A DNA stretch of 15,607 nucleotides from UBA9980 sp964436235. Its GTDB lineage: Bacteria; Muiribacteriota; UBA9980. Of the stretch, positions 6,976 to 14,738 are shown piece by piece. The stretch lies in NCBI GenBank assembly GCA_964436235.1, contig CAYTCW010000105.1, forward strand, positions 1 to 15,607. The letters run 5' to 3'. The notes beneath the pieces were generated by a model. The model was not told where the DNA came from and searched no databases. It was given only the letters and a program-made list of their open reading frames with translations. The position numbers and the translations under genes were made by a program. The stretch's first letter is position 1; the number at the start of each line of letters is the position of its first letter.

Positions 6976-8598
6976 TTATTCGGCGTCCTGCGTATCAACG
7001 GTTTCGATGTTGCCGGATCTGATCTTTTCGGACATTACATTAATTTTAACGCTTTCAGGTGTGTTAGAATCGCCGTGAACGGCGGGCCGCCTTATGTACT
7101 TAACGGATATTTCACCGGTCGCGGCTGTAGCGCTATCTAAAGCCCCCGGCGCGCCGGCCAATTCATTATTAATTTCGGCCTGGCCGATGCCTATTATAGT
7201 CGAAGAGACCGCGCTTAAAAGTTCATTTATTTTTTTCTTTTCGTCAGTTTGTATCCTTCGGGTGCTTTCAACCGCTATAGCGTTAATTTCATCGGTCAAT
7301 TTAACTTTGAATTTTTCAAATTCAGCTGGATGTTTTGAAGCGAAAATTTTAATAAAACTGCTTAAATCTGGAGTTTTTATAAATTCTTCGCCTTTTTTTA
7401 TATCAAGTATATCTTGATAGGCCTGATATGGATCGTCGTAAGAAGAAGCAATGCGGTAAAGTATTTTAGATATGAAAAACTCGGTATCTAAGAGCTCGTC
7501 GGTATTTTTAATCACATCGCTCCATTCGAGCGAAGCGCTAACTTCATTGGTGCCTTTAATTACGCGGTAACCTGTTTTATTGGCTTTAAAATCTTCATCG
7601 GCGATATTATTGCCGTCGTGATTGGCGCTTATAAAAAACGCCGCCGTAAACTCGGCAAAACCTTCTTCAAAGGCCGTTTGAGAGTTTATTACCTTCGAAT
7701 GCCAGTGTGAAGCCGGCATTGGATCGCCTTTTTTTATGAATTCAACTACGGCCGTATCGTTTTTTAAAATTTCGTCAACTAAAAACAGAGGGTTTTTATC
7801 GGCATAATCGAGTGTAACATTTCTTAAACCGGTGGTGTTATTGCTTATGGCATGGCCGGTTTCATGGGCGAGAACGCTAAGGGCGCCCAGCCTGGTTTTT
7901 TCTTCGGCGAGGCTTGCAAATTCTTCGTATTGAAACATAATATAGCCGGGCGATTCTATCGTTTTAGAATCGGTTCGTGATGAACCGGGAGCACGGGTTT
8001 CTAACTTGAACTCTAATGGAGAGGCGAGCATATAACTTGTTTTTTCTTCCGGTTTGGTGCCGGCTACAATTACAAGCGGCGGCGCGGGCGTTTCGTCAAT
8101 TTTTTTAAGTTCCTGATTGTAATACTTGATATCCATAGCCGCTTCGTTTTTTCTTATTTTTTTCTTCGCGAGAAGCTCTTCGGTTTCTTTAATTTTATCG
8201 TTGAGTTCTTTTCTGCGGCCATCGAAGCGCATTGCGTGGCTTTTTTTATAGAACTCGAGCATTTTTTTAAACTCGGGATCTTCGTTTAAATGTTGCGCGG
8301 CGACGCTCATTCCCTTTAACAGGACGGGATCTTTGATGTTATCCGGCCCGGCGGCTTCATACTCGCCGTTTGCGGATTTAACTACAAATACGAAATCGTC
8401 GGTTTGAAATGATATCTGAGAATTTAAACCGGCTTCCGTGGTTGCGCCTGAATCGCTTATTCTCGAAGCACGGGCGCCTTCATTTAGCTCAGCGGCGGAT
8501 AAATTTAGCGGCAGACATATTGCAAATGCAATCAAAGCAAATAAAATCAATGATACGCTTAAATATTTTTTTTTGTAAACCGCGCTTAAATTATTCAT
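6976..8598 (-). CDS. Exported HExxH zinc metallopeptidase, family not assigned
   Basis: This is a 540-residue protein with a clear signal peptide: positive n-region (KKKY, 9-12), hydrophobic core (14-33) and an LSAAE-type cleavage site near residue 36. A coiled-coil-like, Lys/Glu-rich segment spans about 118-170. The catalytic motif is LAHETGHAIS (H245, E246, H249), and FEEGFAEFTAAFF (310-322) offers a downstream glutamate, probably E312, as third zinc ligand, the gluzincin arrangement. A C-terminal Lys/Glu-rich helical region ends in an Ala/Gly-rich tail. It should cut proteins or peptides outside the cytoplasm; the substrate is unknown. The start is supported by GAGGA seven bases before the ATG. 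It is the second gene after the exported 411-residue protein, 21 bases apart, so the two are very likely one transcript and may be partners. It does not look like a standard M48 protein, because no membrane segments follow the motif. Confidence 0.75.
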   Translation of the reverse strand: MNNLSAVYKKKYLSVSLILFALIAFAICLPLNLSAAELNEGARASRISDSGATTEAGLNSQISFQTDDFVFVVKSANGEYEAAGPDNIKDPVLLKGMSVAAQHLNEDPEFKKMLEFYKKSHAMRFDGRRKELNDKIKETEELLAKKKIRKNEAAMDIKYYNQELKKIDETPAPPLVIVAGTKPEEKTSYMLASPLEFKLETRAPGSSRTDSKTIESPGYIMFQYEEFASLAEEKTRLGALSVLAHETGHAISNNTTGLRNVTLDYADKNPLFLVDEILKNDTAVVEFIKKGDPMPASHWHSKVINSQTAFEEGFAEFTAAFFISANHDGNNIADEDFKANKTGYRVIKGTNEVSASLEWSDVIKNTDELLDTEFFISKILYRIASSYDDPYQAYQDILDIKKGEEFIKTPDLSSFIKIFASKHPAEFEKFKVKLTDEINAIAVESTRRIQTDEKKKINELLSAVSSTIIGIGQAEINNELAGAPGALDSATAATGEISVKYIRRPAVHGDSNTPESVKINVMSEKIRSGNIETVDTQDAE

Positions 8599-8619
8599 AC
8601 TCGATCCTCATTTCAAAAT

Positions 8620-9855
8620 TTAATCGATGATCAAACCCTTATTTTTAGACTTCGCCATTTCAAAATATCTTTTATAATCTACGGCGCCCGATTTTTTATA
8701 CATCATGGCAAGATTGTAATTAAAATATCCGGCCAGCGGGTTGTTAACAACTTTATCCGCGTAGAAATCACCTGTAATTAATAATTTTATGACAGACTCG
8801 TAATTTTTAATAATTTCAGCTGATTTTTTCTTATTACCAGTCGCATTTTTAAATTTTTCGGTATAATACAGGTTATAAAAAGCCGCTATATAAACCGAAA
8901 TTTTACCGGCGGCATCGCCGCGGTTATCTACTATGCTATACTCAGAACTATGTTTTTTTGTTTCATTATCTTTCAGATATTTATCATAAATAGCTGCGAA
9001 CTCAAAAACCTTACTTTCATCCGGAATATTTTCGATTACGCTTTCAAAATCTTTGGAAACACGGGCCGCATTTAAAAATTTTAAATAATAAAAAGCGTGA
9101 AGCCCTTTGAAGTAATCATTTAAATCGTCCGAAAAATTACATCCGGTGCGCCTGATGAATCTATCGAAGGCGGAACCGCTTAATTCAAAAATACCTTCGT
9201 ATTTAGCTCTAAACGAATCTATTTTTTTAATGGCGTCTTCGTTATTAATTGACGGTACGATATTTAAAAAACTATCGGCGGGATTCTTTTCAAAATAAAT
9301 TTCAGGGTTAAGGGCGCACTCTACACCGGTAATTATTAATTTTACAGGCAGCGACGCCGAATAAATTCCAGGCCGCGACTTGATTTTTTTAGCTAAATTT
9401 TTAACTTCAGATAACTGTCTTCCGTATTTAATTTCAAGCAATTTTATTAACGCAGCCGACGGATAAGCCGCCGAAAATTCAACGGTAAATAATTCATTTA
9501 CAGGCCCTTTTGCCTTAAATTCAAAATCGGCGGACAACGGCCGGTTTTTTGATGCCTTAATTACTTTAACGGCAGAGTCTTTTGAGTCGATTAAATCAGA
9601 ATTAACGCTAAAACGGACCTTGAACTCAAAATCGCCCTCTATAATAGGCTTAATATAAAAACGAAGCAATCCGGGCGCGCCGGTTTTAACGCAGGCCGGT
9701 TCAATAAGTTTAACGCCCGCTTCGTACCAGAGCGGTTCCGTAATTGTCTCACCTTTAGCGTAAACCGAACTTAAGCGTGAAGTAATCATAGTTATAGAAA
9801 GTGAAGTTGAAAATAATAATGCTAATATTAAAATTACAGTATTTTTATTTGCCAT
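8620..9855 (-). CDS. Exported protein of unknown family, first gene of the metallopeptidase operon
   Basis: I do not recognise this 411-residue protein. The first 33 residues are a signal peptide (KNTVILILALLF core, VYA-K cleavage). Residues about 40-130 alternate polar and hydrophobic positions like a beta-sandwich (for example EGDFEFKVRFSV, and SADFEFKAKGPVNELFTVEFSAAY). Residues about 200-405 are helical and rich in Tyr, Phe and Lys, and the last 40 (GYFNYNLAMMYKKSG then YKRYFEMAKSKNKG) resemble one tetratricopeptide-type helix pair. Three cysteines (C55, C180, C239) remain after cleavage. No catalytic motif is seen. It may present substrate to, chaperone or restrain the metallopeptidase encoded 21 bases downstream; this is inferred only from the operon. 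The start has no Shine-Dalgarno sequence and coincides with the predicted transcription start. Confidence 0.7.
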   Translation of the reverse strand: MANKNTVILILALLFSTSLSITMITSRLSSVYAKGETITEPLWYEAGVKLIEPACVKTGAPGLLRFYIKPIIEGDFEFKVRFSVNSDLIDSKDSAVKVIKASKNRPLSADFEFKAKGPVNELFTVEFSAAYPSAALIKLLEIKYGRQLSEVKNLAKKIKSRPGIYSASLPVKLIITGVECALNPEIYFEKNPADSFLNIVPSINNEDAIKKIDSFRAKYEGIFELSGSAFDRFIRRTGCNFSDDLNDYFKGLHAFYYLKFLNAARVSKDFESVIENIPDESKVFEFAAIYDKYLKDNETKKHSSEYSIVDNRGDAAGKISVYIAAFYNLYYTEKFKNATGNKKKSAEIIKNYESVIKLLITGDFYADKVVNNPLAGYFNYNLAMMYKKSGAVDYKRYFEMAKSKNKGLIID

Positions 9856-9861
9856 GACGAT

Positions 9862-9890
9862 ATTATACTAAATTTAGAGAGTTAAATCAA
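9862..9890 (-). promoter_or_regulatory. Sigma-70 promoter giving a leaderless mRNA
   Basis: On the minus strand, TTGATT (9885-9890) and a perfect TATAAT (9862-9867) are 17 bp apart. Only six bases separate the -10 box from the ATG at 9855, so the expected +1 falls on the A of that ATG. With no Shine-Dalgarno sequence either, leaderless translation is predicted. Confidence 0.72.
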
Positions 9891-9955
9891 TTTTTTAAGC
9901 TTTTTTTGTATAATTTTTTTGAAGTGATGGCTAAATAAACCTTCTTACAGACGAG

Positions 9956-9991
9956 TTTAAACACAATGCCTTTAAACATACTTTAAACATA
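9956..9991. promoter_or_regulatory. Three TTTAAACA elements between divergent promoters
   Basis: TTTAAACA occurs at 9956-9963, 9971-9978 and 9982-9989. The last two lie in an exact tandem 11-bp repeat CTTTAAACATA (9970-9980, 9981-9991) that ends one base before the htrA -35 box. The spacing of 11 bp puts these two on nearly the same face of the helix. This looks like a regulator site for htrA, possibly for both divergent operons. The regulator is not in the window. Confidence 0.5.
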
Positions 9992-9992
9992 C

Positions 9993-10021
9993 TTGACAAA
10001 TAAAAATGATTTTTGTATAAT
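9993..10021 (+). promoter_or_regulatory. Consensus sigma-70 promoter for htrA
   Basis: TTGACA (9993-9998) and TATAAT (10016-10021) with a 17-bp spacer match the consensus at all twelve positions. Transcription should start near 10028, leaving a leader of about 108 bases before the htrA ATG. Such a strong promoter for a protease gene fits with repression or activation through the adjacent TTTAAACA repeats. Confidence 0.85.
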
Positions 10022-10135
10022 TTTTAATCGATAAATTGTTTTTTATCCATAAAAGCTATCAAATATTAAAGAAACGAAGTAATAACAACATTAAATTTAA
10101 ATCTAAAATAAACGCAAAACAAGGAGGAAGGCTAA

Positions 10136-11914
10136 ATGAAAAAAATGAAGTTAGTAACTTTAAATTTAAATGGTTTTTCATCTAAATCAGAAGGAAGTTT
10201 AAAATCAAATTCACCGGCCGCTTTATCTTTGTCTAATTTCTCCATTTTATTTATCTTTTTCTTTTTTCTCGCTTTCTTCACTTTATTATCCGCTTCGGCG
10301 CCCGCTTCATTTACCGGTGCACGGCAGGCGTTCGCCGCCTCGAGTACCGCTATTCCCGCCGATACTTCCGGCGTAGAGCTTATAGCCGATATCGCCGAAA
10401 AAGTTTCACCGGCGGTAGTATATATCAACACCATCAAAGAGATCAAAGTTAGAAGGCCGTATGTATGGGGCTTTGAAGAAGGCTATTTGGAACAGCTTTT
10501 TCCTCAGAAGGGAAGCGGCTCCGGCGCCATCATAAGTAAAGACGGATATATAGTAACTAATGAGCACGTCATCCACGGCGCCGATAAAATAAGCGTAACT
10601 TTGCTCGATAAAAGGAAATTCGACGCCGTTCTGGTCGGTTCGGATATAAGAACCGATCTGGCCGTCATAAAAATAACGGCGCCCGACCTTCCAGTTTTGG
10701 AATTCGGCGATTCAGATAAATTAAGGGTCGGCCAATGGGTTGTGGCCATAGGCAATCCTTTCGGATTGGAACACACCGTCACATGCGGCGTTATTTCGGC
10801 GCTGAACCGCACTTTAGCCATAGCGGGCGAGCGCAATTACAACAATCTGATCCAGACCGACGCATCGATCAATCCCGGCAATTCTGGCGGGCCGCTCGTA
10901 TCGCTTCAAGGAAAAATCATAGGCATAAACACCGCTATAATTCCTCACGGCCAGGGCATAGGTTTTGCCATCCCGGCGGTTTTGTGCAAGAACATAATCG
11001 ATCAGCTGATTAAAAATAAAATAGTAACCCGCTCCTGGCTTGGCGTTTTCATTCAGGAACTTACGCCCGACCTTCAAAAGATGTTTAAGGTTAATGAAGG
11101 CGTCGTAATCGGTTCCGTAATAAATAAATCGCCGGCGCAAAAAGCGGGCATTAAGCGCGGAGATATACTGATAAATTATGACGGGCACAAAGTTAACGAC
11201 AGAAATTCATTGATCGACCTTATTTCTTCTTCGGAAGCCGGAACGGCTAAAAAGATAAAAATTATGCGTGACGGCAAGGAATTAGAATTAACCATAATCC
11301 CCGAAGCCATGCCCGATGAAAATAAGATCGCCTCAGCCCAGATAAAGCCTGAAAACGAAGATGACGAAGAAAAAACAAAGACGCCCGAAATCGAATATCA
11401 ACTTTTCGGAATAAACTGCGCCGATGCATCAGCAAATAACAGCGATATCAACGCGGATAACAAGACTGCGGACATTAATGATAAACAGGCCGATAGCGGC
11501 AAAAAAGACGGCGCCGATGAAACAAACGACGGAACCGGCGTTCTGATAACGGCTATAGAACAATCATCCGAGGCATTCGAAAAACTGACGCCGGGCGATA
11601 TGATAATTCAAATTGGAACCGAACAGGTTAAAAGCGTAAAGCAGTTAAGGGAATATCTAATTAAAAACAAAAACGAAAAATCTTTTGTGATAGCCGTTAA
11701 TAATAAAGGCGTTTCAAGATATTTAAGCCTTAACGCCGAGGCGCCCGATAAATTTAAAAATAAAGTTCGCCAGTCTCAAAAACAGCAAAAACCCGATAAA
11801 AATGCCCGCGGTAATTTCAAATATTACGTAATTCCGCCAAATTCGATACCGCAGGGTTTCGATTTTAACGACCTTTTCAACCAGCGCTTCATGGAGGAAT
11901 TTTTGAACGAATAA
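10136..11914 (+). CDS. htrA: Do-type serine endoprotease, HtrA/DegP family
   Basis: This is a 592-residue envelope protease and chaperone that degrades or refolds damaged exported proteins, normally as a ring of trimers. A polar n-region of about 35 residues is followed by a hydrophobic Phe-rich stretch (35-52) and an AFA-A cleavage site near 68; without cleavage it would be a membrane anchor. The protease domain (about 80-295) has the full triad: H144 in TNEHVI, D174 in IRTDLAVIKI and S250 in NPGNSGGPL. PDZ1 covers about 300-392 (RSWLGV onward) and PDZ2 about 467-535. The linker between them (393-466) is an unusually long acidic, Asn/Asp/Lys-rich stretch, and a basic Gln/Lys tail (541-592) extends beyond PDZ2. 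AAGGAGG at 10121-10127 lies eight bases before the ATG, so this start is firm. It is divergent from the exported metallopeptidase operon. Confidence 0.95.
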   Translation: MKKMKLVTLNLNGFSSKSEGSLKSNSPAALSLSNFSILFIFFFFLAFFTLLSASAPASFTGARQAFAASSTAIPADTSGVELIADIAEKVSPAVVYINTIKEIKVRRPYVWGFEEGYLEQLFPQKGSGSGAIISKDGYIVTNEHVIHGADKISVTLLDKRKFDAVLVGSDIRTDLAVIKITAPDLPVLEFGDSDKLRVGQWVVAIGNPFGLEHTVTCGVISALNRTLAIAGERNYNNLIQTDASINPGNSGGPLVSLQGKIIGINTAIIPHGQGIGFAIPAVLCKNIIDQLIKNKIVTRSWLGVFIQELTPDLQKMFKVNEGVVIGSVINKSPAQKAGIKRGDILINYDGHKVNDRNSLIDLISSSEAGTAKKIKIMRDGKELELTIIPEAMPDENKIASAQIKPENEDDEEKTKTPEIEYQLFGINCADASANNSDINADNKTADINDKQADSGKKDGADETNDGTGVLITAIEQSSEAFEKLTPGDMIIQIGTEQVKSVKQLREYLIKNKNEKSFVIAVNNKGVSRYLSLNAEAPDKFKNKVRQSQKQQKPDKNARGNFKYYVIPPNSIPQGFDFNDLFNQRFMEEFLNE

Positions 11915-11954
11915 TTCCGGGCGCCTGTAAATCACAAAATAAATTAAATTTTTA

Positions 11955-11983
11955 TTGAATTTTTGCCTGAAATTAAATATAAT
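11955..11983 (+). promoter_or_regulatory. Sigma-70 promoter for the CrtI-FabZ-FabI-IspH operon
   Basis: TTGAAT (11955-11960) and a perfect TATAAT (11978-11983) with a 17-bp spacer. The expected start is near 11990, about 58 bases before the TTG start codon of the first gene. No intrinsic terminator for htrA is evident between its stop and this promoter, so some readthrough is possible. Confidence 0.72.
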
Positions 11984-12047
11984 ATAGCGATTAATAAACA
12001 ATCTGAGTGACTAATTATAACGACTAACGACTGATCGAGGTGTAAGA

Positions 12048-13448
12048 TTGATAGAAATTAAAAACGAATATGACGCAATCGTCATAGGAAGCGGGCTTGC
12101 GGGAATGACTGCCGCTAATATGCTCGCTAAATCGGATAACCGCGTTCTATTATGCGAGCATCATTTTAATCTTGGCGGCCTTGCCACCTGGTTTAACAGA
12201 AAGGGCGGCCATATATTCGACGTATCGCTTCACGGATTCCCGGTCGGCATGATCAAAACCTGCCGTAAATACTGGAGTAAAGAGATAGCCGATTCGATAG
12301 TGCAGCTCAAAGAAATACGCTTCGATAATCCGCAGTTTTCATTTACTACCACCTTCGATATAAACGACTTCAAAGAAAAATTAGTAGATGTGTTTAAAAT
12401 AGAACGAACGGTAGTTGATGATTTTTTCGCGACGGTCCGCGGCATGGATTACTTTCAGGAAAATAAAATGACGGCGCGCGAATTATTCGATAAATTTTTT
12501 CCCGGCCGAAGCGACGTGGTAAGGCTTTTAATGGAACCTATCACTTACGCCAACGGCTCTACGCTCGACGACCCGGCTATTTCCTATGGAATAGTATTTT
12601 CTAACTTCATGAGTAAAGGCGTATTCACCTTCGAAGGCGGCACTGATAAGTTAATAGGCTCCATGAAAGCGGAGCTTGAAAAAAATGGCGTTGACATCGC
12701 TTTGAAAAGCCGCGTCGAAAAAATATTGACCGCTGATAAAAAAGTATGCGGCGCAGTCGTCAACGGCCGCGAGATTAAATGCAAATCGGTCGTATCAAAT
12801 GCTAATATAGTAACTACCGTAAACGATCTTTGCGGCAGACAGAATTTCAGCGCCGGTTTTTTAAGCCAGTTCGATACCGTCAGAATCAATAACAGCAGCT
12901 CGCAGGTATATATGGGCATTAGAAAGGGCGAAAAAATAGATTTTATAGGCGATTTGATTTTTACTTCGACCGCCCCGGAATTCAGTTCGTCGGAATTAAT
13001 CGATAAAAATACTTCCAGCCGCACTTTTTCAGTTTACTATCCCAAAACGCGCCCCGGTCATGAAATGTATTCGATAGTATCGTCCACTAATTCCAATTAT
13101 GATGACTGGGCGCAACTTTCCGGCCAGGATTATCTTAAGGAAAAAGAAGCGCTGATAGAACGTTCTATAAAACACCTCGAAAAATATGTTCCTGATATTC
13201 GAAAAAAAATAGACTATGTGGAAGCCGCCACGCCGCTTACTTTCAAACGCTATACTCTCCATCCGGGCGGCTCTTCGTTCGGCACCAAATTCGAAGGCCT
13301 GAAGCCGAGCATGGAAATAGGAAGCGAAGTCGGCGGGTTGTTTCATACCGGCTCCGTCGGAATAATAATGTCGGGCTGGCTCGGAACCGTTAATTACGGC
13401 GTTATAGTAGCTAATAACGCCGATAGATACATTAAAAATTTATCATAA
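12048..13448 (+). CDS. Phytoene dehydrogenase-like FAD oxidoreductase (CrtI/CRTISO/RetSat superfamily)
   Basis: This is a 466-residue flavoprotein. The N-terminal dinucleotide fold reads YDAIVIGSGLAGMTAANML (GxGxxG at 14-19) with E37 as the ribose-binding acid, followed by NLGGLATWFNRKGGHIFD, the segment typical of the CrtI, CRTISO and retinol saturase group. The C-terminus has the second FAD contact, GGLFHTGSVGIIMSGWLGTVNYG. Members desaturate, isomerise or reduce polyene chains, mostly at membranes. The substrate cannot be read from sequence, and no phytoene synthase is present. The next two genes are fatty-acid enzymes, so an acyl or polyene chain is a reasonable inference. The start codon is TTG, chosen because GAGG (12037-12040) sits seven bases before it and the Rossmann strand begins at residue 8. 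fabZ starts 19 bases after its stop. Confidence 0.85.
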   Translation: MIEIKNEYDAIVIGSGLAGMTAANMLAKSDNRVLLCEHHFNLGGLATWFNRKGGHIFDVSLHGFPVGMIKTCRKYWSKEIADSIVQLKEIRFDNPQFSFTTTFDINDFKEKLVDVFKIERTVVDDFFATVRGMDYFQENKMTARELFDKFFPGRSDVVRLLMEPITYANGSTLDDPAISYGIVFSNFMSKGVFTFEGGTDKLIGSMKAELEKNGVDIALKSRVEKILTADKKVCGAVVNGREIKCKSVVSNANIVTTVNDLCGRQNFSAGFLSQFDTVRINNSSSQVYMGIRKGEKIDFIGDLIFTSTAPEFSSSELIDKNTSSRTFSVYYPKTRPGHEMYSIVSSTNSNYDDWAQLSGQDYLKEKEALIERSIKHLEKYVPDIRKKIDYVEAATPLTFKRYTLHPGGSSFGTKFEGLKPSMEIGSEVGGLFHTGSVGIIMSGWLGTVNYGVIVANNADRYIKNLS

Positions 13449-13467
13449 TATAATCGAGTTGAATTAA

Positions 13468-13914
13468 ATGGAAAACGACAAATTAAAAGCCATATACGAG
13501 GCGATCCCCCATAGGCCGCCGTTTTTATTCGTAGATGAAATAAGCGAATTAAGCGCGTCGAAAATCGTGACTAAAACCGAAATGAAAGCGGACCTCGATT
13601 TTTTCCGCGGCCATTATCCGGGCCGCCCCGTCGTTCCTGGCGTGATCCTCTGCGAAGCCGCGTTTCAAAGCGGGGCGGTTTTACTCTCCGGCCTGATAGG
13701 CAAAAAAGACGGTATTCCCGTGGTAACGCGCGTATCCGAAGTTAAATTCAGAAAAATGATAAAACCCGGCGATATAATTGAAACGACGGTTGAAATAATC
13801 GAAAAAGCCGGACCCGCTTATTTTATGAAAGCGCAGATATCCTCTAACGGCAAAAACGCCGTGCGCTGCGAATTCGCGGTGAGCATAGTCGAAAACGAAG
13901 GCGGTAACATCTGA
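13468..13914 (+). CDS. fabZ: FabZ-like 3-hydroxyacyl-ACP dehydratase
   Basis: This is a 148-residue hot-dog-fold enzyme, the normal FabZ length. It dehydrates 3-hydroxyacyl-ACP to trans-2-enoyl-ACP in the type II fatty-acid cycle in the cytosol. The signature is complete: IPHRPPFLFVDEI (13-25), then FRGHYPGRPVVPGVILCEA with catalytic H49 and E63 at the expected 14-residue spacing, and the later strand VKFRKMIKPGD (92-102). The gene lies 19 bases after the CrtI-like gene and its TGA overlaps the ATG of the next gene (TGATG at 13912-13916), which suggests coupled translation. The usual fabZ neighbours lpxD, lpxC and lpxA are absent, so this may be a pathway-specific copy rather than the housekeeping one. 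Confidence 0.88.
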   Translation: MENDKLKAIYEAIPHRPPFLFVDEISELSASKIVTKTEMKADLDFFRGHYPGRPVVPGVILCEAAFQSGAVLLSGLIGKKDGIPVVTRVSEVKFRKMIKPGDIIETTVEIIEKAGPAYFMKAQISSNGKNAVRCEFAVSIVENEGGNI

Positions 13915-14738
13915 TGAGTTATCTAAAGATAGAAAATAAGAAATTCCTTATATTCGGAGTCGCTAATAAACGCAGCGTGGCCTATCATATAGCAAGAAAC
14001 CTCGAAGAAAACGGGGCCGTCGCTATCCACAGCGTCCAGAACGAAAAAAACGCCGAAGCCGTATCAAAACTTTTTCCCTCGGCCGAAATACATATCTGCG
14101 ACGTTGAAAACGAAGGTCAGATATACGATATGGCGTCTTTATTAAAAGAAAAACACGGCGAAATACAGGGCGTCGTCCATTCGCTCGCCTACGCCAACTA
14201 TTCGGATGGGTTGAAGCCTTTTTACGAAACTAAAAAGAAAGACTTTCTCCAGGCAATCGATATCTCGTGCTTTTCGTTAATAGCCATAGCCAACGCTATG
14301 CGTGACATCATCAATAAAGACGGCTCGGTGATAACTATTTCCATATCGGCCACCAATATGGCCGTCGAAAACTACGGATACATGGCGCCGGTAAAAGCCG
14401 CGCTCGATTCGTCGGTCTGCTTTTTAGCCAAATCTTTCAGCAAGTTTTCGAATATAAGATTTAACGCCGTGGCTGCGAGTCTTCTTAAAACTTCGGCGTC
14501 CGCAGGCATTCCCGGTTACCTCGATTATTACGACTTCGCCGAAAAATTCACGCTGCGCAAGAAAAATTTAATGACCGAAGAAGTCGGCGCCCTTGGCGCG
14601 TTTTTATTGAGCCCGGCATCGAGCGGCATAAACGCCCAGCGCATAGTAATAGACGCCGGCATGGGGGTTAATTTCTTCGACAACGAAGTTATAAGGCTCG
14701 CTTCGCTCGGAAGCAAACATAGCGATAATGAAAATTAA
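13914..14738 (+). CDS. fabI: FabI-like enoyl-ACP reductase (SDR superfamily)
   Basis: This 274-residue protein would reduce trans-2-enoyl-ACP with NAD(P)H, the step after FabZ. FabI traits are FGVANKRSVAYHIA (14-27, the cofactor loop GxxxxxS[IV]A), CDV (62-64), VVHSLAYA (87-94), the Y-x6-K pair Y154 and K161 in NYGYMAPVKAAL with Met at the FabI-type position 157, and a C-terminus ALGAFLLSPASSGINAQRIVIDAGMG. One oddity: the residue ten before Y154, where E. coli FabI has a conserved Tyr (Tyr146), is Ile144 here. Cofactor and triclosan-contact regions otherwise look ordinary. It may be a divergent FabI or a paralogue acting on a special acyl chain. It begins one base inside the fabZ stop and its last 11 bases overlap ispH. 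Confidence 0.82.
   Translation: MSYLKIENKKFLIFGVANKRSVAYHIARNLEENGAVAIHSVQNEKNAEAVSKLFPSAEIHICDVENEGQIYDMASLLKEKHGEIQGVVHSLAYANYSDGLKPFYETKKKDFLQAIDISCFSLIAIANAMRDIINKDGSVITISISATNMAVENYGYMAPVKAALDSSVCFLAKSFSKFSNIRFNAVAASLLKTSASAGIPGYLDYYDFAEKFTLRKKNLMTEEVGALGAFLLSPASSGINAQRIVIDAGMGVNFFDNEVIRLASLGSKHSDNEN

Noticed and set aside
9903..9918. A second TATAAT on the plus strand inside a 16-base sequence that is repeated at 10010-10025
   Set aside because: No acceptable -35 box lies 16-18 bp upstream, and the match is mostly T-runs around a -10 box. The full promoter is the one at 9993-10021.
10814..11188. 124-codon minus-strand open frame inside htrA
   Set aside because: The htrA frame is unambiguous across this region, with catalytic Ser and PDZ1, so the antisense frame is a shadow.
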